From Peribacillus simplex (GTDB taxonomy: Bacteria; Bacillota; Bacilli; Bacillales; DSM-1321): a DNA stretch of 64,000 bases. A program made the position numbers and the translations under genes. The notes below the pieces were generated by a model that ran no database searches, was not told the origin of the DNA, and saw only the letters and a list, made by a program, of their open reading frames with translations. Location of the stretch: positions 1,578,001 to 1,642,000 of the forward strand of contig NZ_CP126106.1 of assembly GCF_030123325.1 (NCBI RefSeq), read 5' to 3'. This document shows positions 53,449 to 61,103 of this stretch, one piece after another (position 1 is the first letter of the stretch; each line of letters begins with the position of its first letter).

Positions 53449-54333
53449 ATGTTTCGAAATGTAGCGGAATTAGTAGAATTAGCTGAATCAAAGCAGAAAA
53501 GAATTTCAACGCTGATGATAGAGCAGGAAATGGAAGTAACGGGAAAAAACCGTGAAGAAATCATCCGCCAGATGGGAGTCAACCTGGATGTAATGGAACA
53601 GGCAGTGGAAAAAGGACTTCAAGGTGTACGGTCCGTTTCCGGCTTGACGGGAGGGGATGCAGTTCTTCTTCAGAATTACATTAAATCCGGAAATTCCTTA
53701 TCCGGTGAACTGCTTTTGGATGCGGTAAGCAAAGCCGTGGCAACAAACGAAGTGAACGCAGCAATGGGAACGATTTGTGCGACACCGACTGCCGGATCTG
53801 CTGGTGTTGTTCCTGGAACACTTTTTGCTTTGCAAAATAAATTAAAACCGACTCGGGAACAAAAAATTGAGTTCCTTTTTACAGCAGGGGCTTTTGGTTT
53901 TGGTGTTGCGAATAATGCTTCAATCTCTGGAGCCGCAGGGGGCTGTCAGGCGGAGGTCGGTTCTGCCTCGGGCATGGCAGCGGCAGCCATCGTTGAAATG
54001 GCAGGTGGGACACCGGCACAAAGTGCAGAAGCGATGGCAATCACATTAAAGAACATGCTTGGTCTTGTATGTGACCCTGTTGCTGGGCTTGTGGAAGTGC
54101 CTTGTGTGAAGCGGAATGCCATGGGTGCAGCCAATGCTATGGTTGCCGCAGATATGGCGTTAGCGGGGATCACAAGCCGCATACCGTGTGATGAAGTGAT
54201 AGATGCGATGTATAAAATCGGGCAAACGATGCCATCGGCACTTAGGGAAACTGCACAAGGAGGTTTAGCGGCTACACCGACTGGACGGGAGTTGGAAGCG
54301 AAAATCTTTGGCTTACCGCTGAATAAGAAGTGA
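53449..54333 (+). CDS. sdaAA: L-serine dehydratase, alpha subunit
   Basis: A 294-residue catalytic subunit that binds the 4Fe-4S cluster. Conserved segments with cluster cysteines are CATPTAGSAGVVPG, GAAGGCQAEVGSA and LVCDPVAGLVEVPC. It works with SdaAB. AAGGAG precedes the ATG. The stop overlaps the recG start as GTGA. Confidence 0.95.
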   Translation: MFRNVAELVELAESKQKRISTLMIEQEMEVTGKNREEIIRQMGVNLDVMEQAVEKGLQGVRSVSGLTGGDAVLLQNYIKSGNSLSGELLLDAVSKAVATNEVNAAMGTICATPTAGSAGVVPGTLFALQNKLKPTREQKIEFLFTAGAFGFGVANNASISGAAGGCQAEVGSASGMAAAAIVEMAGGTPAQSAEAMAITLKNMLGLVCDPVAGLVEVPCVKRNAMGAANAMVAADMALAGITSRIPCDEVIDAMYKIGQTMPSALRETAQGGLAATPTGRELEAKIFGLPLNKK

Positions 54334-56381
54334 AACCAACTTTACAGGGATCCATAACAGCAGTAAAAGGAATTGGGGCCGAAACGGCTGCAGCGTTGGG
54401 GGAAATGGGGATCCATACCGTCGCGGATCTCCTTGAACATCTCCCATATCGCTATGAAGATTACCGATTGAGGGATTTGGAAACGGTCGAGCATGATGAG
54501 CGAGTTACCGTGGAAGGCAAGGTTCATACGGTGCCCACGTTAGGATACTTCGGAAAGAAAAAATCCAGGCTCACGATTAAAGTATTGACTGGGAGATATT
54601 TAATAAATGTCATTTTTTTTAACCAGCCATACCTGAAGCCCAAGCTTGCTATAGGTGAAACCGTAACCGTTACAGGAAAGTGGGACCGTCATCGCCAAAC
54701 CATTACAGGGTCGGAATGCCACGTTGGTGATCGTAGCCGGGAGAAAGAGTTCGAACCGGTGTACTCAGTGAAAGGCAGCATCACTGTCAAGGGTCTCCGC
54801 CGCTTTATTTCCAATGCATTTTCTGAATATGGGGCAATGATAGAAGAGAATCTGCCCCCGCAATTACTGGCGGCCTACAAACTGATGCCACGTAACGATG
54901 CTCTTCGTACAATGCATTTCCCTCTATCGGCCAATGAGGTGAAAAAGGCTCGACGCCGTTTTGTGTATGAAGAGTTTTTACTGTTTCAACTTAAAATGCA
55001 GGCACTTCGTAAAGTGCAGAGGGAGCAGTCAAAAGGGATAGGACAGGAGTTTGACATGGAGCAGCTGGAAGCCTTCATTGCAACTCTCCCTTTTCCTTTG
55101 ACGAACGCTCAAAATAGGGTCGTCGAGGAAATAATGAATGACATGAAATCTCCTTACCGGATGAATCGTCTACTTCAAGGGGATGTCGGGTCTGGAAAAA
55201 CGGTGGTTGCCGCCATATGCCTGAAGGCGACGATTACAGCAGGTTTCCAAGGTGCACTTATGGTCCCGACGGAAATTTTGGCTGAGCAGCATGCTCAATC
55301 CCTTAAGGCAATGTTGGAACCGAGCGGAGTAAAGGTCGCATTGTTGACAAGTTCGGTAAAAGGAAAAAAACGCAAGGAACTATTGCAAATGCTGGAATCC
55401 GGGGAACTAGATCTTTTGATAGGAACTCATGCATTGATACAGGATGAAGTGAATTTTCGGAACCTAGGTCTTGTCATAACGGATGAACAACATCGTTTCG
55501 GAGTGGAACAGCGCCGCATCCTACGTGAAAAAGGTACCAATCCAGATGTCCTTTTCATGACGGCTACACCGATTCCGCGAACGCTTGCAATTACAGTGTT
55601 TGGGGAAATGGACGTCTCCACGATCGATGAAATGCCTGCCGGGCGAAAAGCGATAGAAACCTATTGGGCGAAACACCAAATGCTTGACCGGATCTTAACC
55701 TTTGTCGAAAAGGAACTAAAGAAAGGTAGACAGGCTTACGTAATTTGTCCATTGATTGAGGAGTCTGAGAAACTCGATTCTTTACAGAATGTTCTCGATG
55801 TTCATGCAATGCTGACACAATACTTTGCGAACAGGTACAAAGTGGGTCTTATGCATGGAAGGCTGCCCGCTGATGAAAAAGACGAAGTGATGCAGCAGTT
55901 TAGTGCCAATGAAGCACAAATCCTTGTTTCCACGACGGTTGTCGAAGTTGGGGTGAATGTTCCAAATGCAACGGTAATGGTCATTTATGATGCGGAGCGG
56001 TTTGGGCTTTCACAGTTGCATCAGTTACGCGGAAGGGTTGGGCGGGGAAGTGATCAGTCCTTTTGCATACTGCTGGCCGATCCGAAAACGGAAGTAGGCA
56101 AAGAACGGATGAAAATCATGACCGAGACAAACGATGGTTTTGCCCTTTCTGAAAAAGATTTGGAACTTCGTGGCCCCGGGGACTTCTTCGGTAAAAAACA
56201 AAGCGGCCTTCCCGAGTTCAAGGTAGCCGACATGGTCCATGATTACAGGACCCTGGAAGTGGCAAGGATGGATGCAGCAAAATTGATTGCCTCCCAAAGC
56301 TTTTGGCATTCCCCGGAGTATGCTCCGCTTCGGAACTATTTAGAGGGGACGGGCGTATTCACGGGAGAAAAGCTGGACTGA
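54330..56381 (+). CDS. recG: ATP-dependent DNA helicase RecG
   Basis: A 683-residue branch-migration helicase that processes stalled forks and recombination intermediates. The N-terminal wedge (OB) domain is about 1-160. The helicase motifs are GDVGSGKTVVA (Walker A), TDEQHRFGVEQR (DEQH box), TATPIPRTLA, and QLRGRVGRG near the C-terminus. GTG 54330 overlaps the sdaAA stop by 4 bp and its ribosome-binding site is poor, suggesting coupling. Confidence 0.95.
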   Translation: MKPTLQGSITAVKGIGAETAAALGEMGIHTVADLLEHLPYRYEDYRLRDLETVEHDERVTVEGKVHTVPTLGYFGKKKSRLTIKVLTGRYLINVIFFNQPYLKPKLAIGETVTVTGKWDRHRQTITGSECHVGDRSREKEFEPVYSVKGSITVKGLRRFISNAFSEYGAMIEENLPPQLLAAYKLMPRNDALRTMHFPLSANEVKKARRRFVYEEFLLFQLKMQALRKVQREQSKGIGQEFDMEQLEAFIATLPFPLTNAQNRVVEEIMNDMKSPYRMNRLLQGDVGSGKTVVAAICLKATITAGFQGALMVPTEILAEQHAQSLKAMLEPSGVKVALLTSSVKGKKRKELLQMLESGELDLLIGTHALIQDEVNFRNLGLVITDEQHRFGVEQRRILREKGTNPDVLFMTATPIPRTLAITVFGEMDVSTIDEMPAGRKAIETYWAKHQMLDRILTFVEKELKKGRQAYVICPLIEESEKLDSLQNVLDVHAMLTQYFANRYKVGLMHGRLPADEKDEVMQQFSANEAQILVSTTVVEVGVNVPNATVMVIYDAERFGLSQLHQLRGRVGRGSDQSFCILLADPKTEVGKERMKIMTETNDGFALSEKDLELRGPGDFFGKKQSGLPEFKVADMVHDYRTLEVARMDAAKLIASQSFWHSPEYAPLRNYLEGTGVFTGEKLD

Positions 56382-56427
56382 ACTGAATGAAAAACCAATA
56401 GCAGATTGTGAGATTTTACGCAATATC

Positions 56428-56456
56428 TTGCAATCTGTTTTTAAAATATATATACT
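56428..56456 (+). promoter_or_regulatory. SigA promoter of the fapR-plsX-fabD-fabG operon
   Basis: TTGCAA (56428-56433) and TATACT (56451-56456) are 17 bp apart, directly before the FapR operator. Confidence 0.7.
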
Positions 56457-56460
56457 ACTA

Positions 56461-56482
56461 TTAGTACCTAGTCATAATACTA
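56461..56482 (+). promoter_or_regulatory. FapR operator
   Basis: TTAGTACCTAGTCATAATAC (56461-56480) closely matches the FapR box ATTAGTACCTAGTCTTAATA. It covers the transcription start region just downstream of the -10, so FapR would repress its own operon until malonyl-CoA or malonyl-ACP releases it. Confidence 0.9.
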
Positions 56483-56499
56483 CGGATGGTGACCTTCAA

Positions 56500-57057
56500 A
56501 TGCGAAGAAATAAGAAGGAACGCCAGCAATTATTAATCGAAACGATTAAACAGAATCCTTTTGTAACGGATGAGGAGCTGGCTGAAAAATATTCGGTGAG
56601 TGTCCAGACCATTAGGCTTGACCGTCTTGAATTATCGATACCGGAACTGCGTGAGCGCATTAAAAGCGTGGCCGAGAAAAAATTCAGTGACGAAATCAGG
56701 GCATTGCCTTTGGATGAAATCATCGGGGAAGTAATTGACCTTAATTTAGATGATAATGCAATTTCGATTTTGGATATAAATAAAGAGCATGTCTTTAAGC
56801 GGAATGGAATTGCAAGGGGACATCACCTGTTTGCCCAAGCGAATTCATTGGCTGTAGCAGTCATAAATGATGAACTGGCATTAACTGCAAAAGCATCCAT
56901 TTTATTTACTCGTTCTGTAAAGGAAAATGAAAGAGTGGTAGCTAAAGCGAGGGTTAAAAGCGTGGACCACACCAACGATCGTTCTGTGGTGGAAGTCAGA
57001 AGCTACGTGGGTAATGAACTGGTTTTTAAAGGCGAGTTCGAAATGTATCGCTCTTAA
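56500..57057 (+). CDS. fapR: Fatty acid and phospholipid synthesis repressor FapR
   Basis: A 185-residue malonyl-CoA-responsive repressor. The N-terminal helix-turn-helix (about 1-55) contains DEELAEKYSVSVQTIRLDRLELSIPE; the C-terminal hot-dog domain contains RGHHLFAQANSLAVAVI, which binds the effector. ATG 56500 gives MRRNKKERQQLL as in B. subtilis. The frame is open to 56428, but this would run through the promoter and operator. plsX follows after 24 bp. Confidence 0.95.
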   Translation: MRRNKKERQQLLIETIKQNPFVTDEELAEKYSVSVQTIRLDRLELSIPELRERIKSVAEKKFSDEIRALPLDEIIGEVIDLNLDDNAISILDINKEHVFKRNGIARGHHLFAQANSLAVAVINDELALTAKASILFTRSVKENERVVAKARVKSVDHTNDRSVVEVRSYVGNELVFKGEFEMYRS

Positions 57058-57081
57058 CTTTCTAGTAAAGGATGAAAGAAA

Positions 57082-58068
57082 ATGAAGATTACGATAGATG
57101 CCATGGGTGGCGATAATGCTCCCGAGGCACAGGTTTTGGGAGCGATGAAAGCTGTCGAGAATTTTTCCGATGTGGAAATCACCCTGATAGGCAATCAAGC
57201 TGAAATTAACCAATACTTAGCGAAACATGACCGTATAAGGGTTATACATACTGATGAAAAAATATTGAGTACCGATGAACCGGTTCGTGCGGTCCGGCGC
57301 AAGAAAAGCGCCTCGATGGTGTTGGCTGCACAGCAAGTGGCTGACGGAGAAGCCGATGCATGCATTTCCTCAGGCAATACGGGGGCTCTAATGGCTGCGG
57401 GCTTGTTTGTGGTCGGAAGGATAGAAGGAATTGAACGTCCGGCATTGGCTCCCACCCTTCCGACAATCGATGGTAAAGGTTTTGTGCTACTGGATGTAGG
57501 TGCGAACTCCGATGCGAAACCGGAGCATCTCCTTCAATTTGCCATAATGGGGTCTGTTTATGCCCAAAAAGTGCGGGGAATCGAAAAGCCCCGTGTCGGA
57601 TTACTTAATATTGGCACGGAAGAAAAAAAAGGGAATGAACTGACAAAGCATGCCTTTACATTACTGCAGCAATCATCGGAGATATCCTTTATAGGTAACG
57701 TAGAGGCAAGGGACCTCCTGAGCGGGCCGGCAGATGTTGTCGTAACGGATGGCTTCACGGGAAATATGGTATTAAAGACGCTTGAAGGTACTGCTATGAG
57801 CGTATTCAAAATGGTGAAAACGGCATTGATGAGCAATCTCAAGAGTAAGTTGGCCGCAGCAATGGTAAAGCCTGAACTAAAAGGCATAAAAAATAAAATG
57901 GATTACTCGGAGTATGGCGGTGCCGGCCTATTCGGTTTGAAGGCCCCTGTCATTAAGGCTCATGGTTCTTCAGATGCGAATGCGGTCTATAATGCAATAC
58001 GCCAGACTCGCGATATGGTTGGAAATGACGTCATATCGACAATTGCGGAGACAATAGAAAAACAATAA
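57082..58068 (+). CDS. plsX: Phosphate acyltransferase PlsX
   Basis: A 328-residue enzyme converting acyl-ACP and phosphate to acyl phosphate, the donor for PlsY in phospholipid synthesis. It begins MKITIDAMGGDNAPEA and contains ISSGNTGALMAAG and VTDGFTGNM. It acts at the inner face of the membrane. Second gene of the FapR operon. Confidence 0.95.
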   Translation: MKITIDAMGGDNAPEAQVLGAMKAVENFSDVEITLIGNQAEINQYLAKHDRIRVIHTDEKILSTDEPVRAVRRKKSASMVLAAQQVADGEADACISSGNTGALMAAGLFVVGRIEGIERPALAPTLPTIDGKGFVLLDVGANSDAKPEHLLQFAIMGSVYAQKVRGIEKPRVGLLNIGTEEKKGNELTKHAFTLLQQSSEISFIGNVEARDLLSGPADVVVTDGFTGNMVLKTLEGTAMSVFKMVKTALMSNLKSKLAAAMVKPELKGIKNKMDYSEYGGAGLFGLKAPVIKAHGSSDANAVYNAIRQTRDMVGNDVISTIAETIEKQ

Positions 58069-58095
58069 TAAATCATAGAGGCAGGGGAGTAACAA

Positions 58096-59043
58096 ATGGG
58101 TAAAATTGCTTTTGTCTTTCCAGGACAAGGTTCACAATCAATAGGAATGGGGCATGGCTTATATCAGGAAAACGAGCGTGCTCAGCAAATTTTTCGTTCA
58201 GCTGATGAAAAACTTGATTTTCCACTTTCCGAATTGATCTTTAATGGCACACAACAAGAATTAACGGTGACTTATAATGCACAGCCCGCTTTATTGACCA
58301 CGAGTTATGCTTTTGTCAAGGAGTTGGAAGAAGCGGGGATCAAACCCGATTATACAGCCGGGCACAGTTTAGGTGAATATACGGCATTAGTGGCATCTGG
58401 TGCAATTTCTTTTGAGGATGCCGTATATACAGTGCGTAAGCGTGGTGAATTCATGGAAGCTGCGGTACCGAATGGTCAAGGATCAATGGCTGCGATTTTG
58501 GGAATGGACCGGGAAGCTCTATCTGAAGTCACTTCTGAAATTACGGCCACAGGGGAATCCGTTCAATTGGCCAATATTAATTGTCCAGGGCAAATCGTCA
58601 TTTCAGGCACCTCGGAAGGGGTTAAACTTGCGAGTGCAAAAGCCAAGGAAAATGGCGCTAAACGGGCTCTTCCTCTTGAAGTTAGCGGACCGTTCCATTC
58701 GGAATTGATGAAACCGGCAGCAGAAAAGTTACAGGGTGTCCTTGATGAAGTAAGCTTCAAACAGGCAGAAATTCCTGTTATTTCAAACGTAACGGCTAAG
58801 CCCATTACAGCACCTGCAGAAATAAAAGAAAAGTTAATCGAACAGCTGTATTCACCGGTCCTTTGGGAGGACAGTGTGAAAAACCTGCTTGAATTGGGCG
58901 TGGATACGTTCATCGAGGTGGGCCCTGGGAAAGTATTGGGCGGATTGATAAAGAAAATTGATCGTTCCGTTCAAATCTACTCGGTATCCGATATAGATAC
59001 TCTAACTAAAACAATTGAAACATTGAAGGGGGCACAAGCATGA
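58096..59043 (+). CDS. fabD: Malonyl-CoA:ACP transacylase
   Basis: A 315-residue enzyme loading malonate onto ACP. The catalytic serine is in TAGHSLGEY, the N-terminal motif is FPGQGSQSIGMG, and the catalytic His is in GPFHSELM. It overlaps fabG by 4 bp (ATGA). Confidence 0.96.
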   Translation: MGKIAFVFPGQGSQSIGMGHGLYQENERAQQIFRSADEKLDFPLSELIFNGTQQELTVTYNAQPALLTTSYAFVKELEEAGIKPDYTAGHSLGEYTALVASGAISFEDAVYTVRKRGEFMEAAVPNGQGSMAAILGMDREALSEVTSEITATGESVQLANINCPGQIVISGTSEGVKLASAKAKENGAKRALPLEVSGPFHSELMKPAAEKLQGVLDEVSFKQAEIPVISNVTAKPITAPAEIKEKLIEQLYSPVLWEDSVKNLLELGVDTFIEVGPGKVLGGLIKKIDRSVQIYSVSDIDTLTKTIETLKGAQA

Positions 59044-59783
59044 TCCTCGAAGGAAAAAAAGCACTTGTAACGGGAGCTTCACGAGGTATTGGCAGGGAAG
59101 TTGCATTAGAACTTGCCCGTCAGGGAGCTGATGTTGCCATCAACTATTCCGGCAGTGAAGCTAAAGCGAATGAAGTGGTTGACGAAATCAAGGCATTGGG
59201 CCGTAAAGCATTCGCCATACAATGCGATGTTGCAAATAGTGAATCGGTGACAAGCATGATCAAAGAGGTCGTCGAACAATTTGGCAGAGTGGATATCCTG
59301 GTCAATAATGCTGGCATCACACGTGATAACCTATTGATGCGTATGAAAGAAGATGAATGGGATTCAGTGATCAATACGAATCTTAAAGGCGTGTTCCTAT
59401 GCACCAAAGCGGTTACAAGGCAAATGATGAAACAGCGTAGCGGCAGGATCATCAATATGGCATCGATCGTCGGCGTCAGCGGAAATGCAGGGCAGGCTAA
59501 TTATGTAGCGGCTAAAGCTGGTGTGATCGGCCTGACTAAAACCACGGCAAAGGAACTTGCATCAAGAGGCATTACGGTCAATGCGATTGCCCCAGGTTTC
59601 ATCTCAACGGATATGACTGGTGAATTGCCTGAAGACGTACAAAAAGCCATGCTGGACCAAATTCCGCTTGCACGGTTCGGTGACCCTAAAGATATTGCTG
59701 CAGTGGCGTCTTTCCTCGCTTCTGAGGCCAGCAAATATATGACTGGGCAAACTCTTCATGTAGATGGCGGCATGGTCATGTAA
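59040..59783 (+). CDS. fabG: 3-oxoacyl-ACP reductase FabG
   Basis: A 247-residue short-chain dehydrogenase that reduces 3-ketoacyl-ACP with NADPH. The Rossmann motif is VTGASRGIGREV, NNAG is present, and the catalytic Ser-Tyr-Lys are in the segment MASIVGVSG and YVAAKAG. It is followed by acpP. Confidence 0.96.
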   Translation: MILEGKKALVTGASRGIGREVALELARQGADVAINYSGSEAKANEVVDEIKALGRKAFAIQCDVANSESVTSMIKEVVEQFGRVDILVNNAGITRDNLLMRMKEDEWDSVINTNLKGVFLCTKAVTRQMMKQRSGRIINMASIVGVSGNAGQANYVAAKAGVIGLTKTTAKELASRGITVNAIAPGFISTDMTGELPEDVQKAMLDQIPLARFGDPKDIAAVASFLASEASKYMTGQTLHVDGGMVM

Positions 59784-59790
59784 GTTTTCT

Positions 59791-59818
59791 TTGATTTTTT
59801 TCGAAATTAATTTATAAT
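59791..59818 (+). promoter_or_regulatory. Candidate SigA promoter for acpP
   Basis: TTGATT (59791-59796) and TATAAT (59813-59818) are 16 bp apart in the fabG-acpP gap, so acp may have its own strong transcript besides the FapR operon. Confidence 0.55.
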
Positions 59819-59840
59819 GTTTTGAGGGGAGGTGAACACA

Positions 59841-60074
59841 TTGGCAGATGTATTAGAAAGAGTAACTAAAATCGTTGTAGATCGTTTGAACGTAGAAGAA
59901 TCAGAGGTAAAACTTGAAGCTTCTTTCAAAGAGGATCTTGGTGCCGATTCCCTTGATGTAGTCGAACTAGTCATGGAATTCGAAGACGAGTTTGATATGG
60001 AAATTTCGGACGATGACGCTGAAAAAATCGCCACAGTAGGTGATGCTGTGAATTACATACAAAGCACTATGTAA
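59841..60074 (+). CDS. acpP: Acyl carrier protein
   Basis: A 77-residue acidic carrier protein. The phosphopantetheine serine is in GADSLDVVELVM. TTG 59841 is taken as the start because MADVLERVTKIVVDRL matches B. subtilis AcpA and GGGAGGTG is 7 bp upstream. GTG 59832 would add three residues and overlap the ribosome-binding site. A terminator follows. Confidence 0.95.
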   Translation: MADVLERVTKIVVDRLNVEESEVKLEASFKEDLGADSLDVVELVMEFEDEFDMEISDDDAEKIATVGDAVNYIQSTM

Positions 60075-60094
60075 TGAATTGTCATTTGACTAAA

Positions 60095-60120
60095 AGCTCC
60101 GTTTTTTAACGGGGCTTTCT
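60095..60120 (+). terminator. Terminator after acpP
   Basis: AGCTCCGT (60095-60102) pairs with ACGGGGCT (60109-60116) with one G-U pair, followed by TTCTCTT. The T-tract is broken, so strength may be modest. Confidence 0.65.
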
Positions 60121-60338
60121 CTTATTGCTTAAAGAAGTTTGATGCAGCGGCAGATAAGGAAATGAGCATGTACAAGGTAAGTTCCGCCTGCGTGGCAGTG
60201 GTCTTTTGCCATTAGTTTTCTTTAAGGGGATAATAATGTATGATGGTACATAGGAAAGCTTGACAGGGATTCCTGCCAGGTTTCTTTTTATATATTGGAA
60301 AAATATGCTTTTTGAACCGTTGTGGAGGGTTTTGTGTG

Positions 60339-61079
60339 ATGCGTAGGAACGGAAATAATCGTAAACCATCAATCAAGGATAATAAATTTAAACAGTTGCA
60401 AGAAAATCTGGGTTTTCATTTTAAAGATGAAAATCTATTAAAACAAGCTTTTACGCATTCATCTTATGTGAATGAGCATCGCCGTAAGCCTTATGAAGAT
60501 AATGAAAGGCTTGAATTCTTAGGAGACGCTGTACTAGAATTGACCATCTCTAAATACTTATATCAAAAATATCCGATGATGAGCGAAGGTGAACTTACCA
60601 AACTAAGGGCAGCCATTGTGTGTGAGCCTTCACTAGTTGCTTTTGCCAATAGCCTTTCTTACGGGGAATATGTATTACTCGGAAAAGGGGAAGAAATGAC
60701 AGGTGGAAGAGAACGCCCTGCCATGCTTGCGGATGTATTCGAAGCCTACATTGGTGCTTTGTACCTTGATCAAGGATTAGAGCCGGTTGTGCAGTTTTTG
60801 ACGAATGTCGTGTTTCCGAAGATAGACGAGGGTGCTTTTTCTCATGTGATGGATTATAAGAGCCAGCTTCAGGAGCTGATCCAGCGGGATGCCATCGGTG
60901 TCCTGCAATATAAGATCTTGCAGGAAAAAGGACCGGCTCATAATCGGGAGTTTGTTTCGACCGTCTCCCTTAATGGGGAAGAGCTGGGCTCTGGAATAGG
61001 AAAGTCCAAAAAAGAAGCGGAGCAGCATGCTGCCGAGCATGCATTGATCGTTTTAAAAGATAAAAAATCAACAAGATAG
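60339..61079 (+). CDS. rnc: Ribonuclease III
   Basis: A 246-residue double-strand-specific RNase that matures rRNA and processes scRNA and other RNAs. The signature is NERLEFLGDAVLEL with its acidic metal residues, and a second acidic cluster is in LADVFEAYIGALYLD. The C-terminal double-stranded RNA-binding domain (about 170-240) includes KSKKEAEQHAAEHAL. ATG 60339 has GGAGGG 9 bp upstream; GTG one codon earlier is possible, and the frame is open to TTG 60312. smc follows 24 bp later. Confidence 0.93.
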   Translation: MRRNGNNRKPSIKDNKFKQLQENLGFHFKDENLLKQAFTHSSYVNEHRRKPYEDNERLEFLGDAVLELTISKYLYQKYPMMSEGELTKLRAAIVCEPSLVAFANSLSYGEYVLLGKGEEMTGGRERPAMLADVFEAYIGALYLDQGLEPVVQFLTNVVFPKIDEGAFSHVMDYKSQLQELIQRDAIGVLQYKILQEKGPAHNREFVSTVSLNGEELGSGIGKSKKEAEQHAAEHALIVLKDKKSTR

Positions 61080-61103
61080 TTGAACAGTAGAGGGGGAAAG
61101 GTC

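Noticed and set aside
56428..56499. N-terminal extension of fapR
   Set aside because: Would translate the promoter and FapR operator; MRRNKKERQ at 56500 matches the known start.
60260..60294. TTGACA with TATATA before rnc as a promoter
   Set aside because: The -35 is perfect, but the nearest -10 is 23 bp away, so I did not call it.
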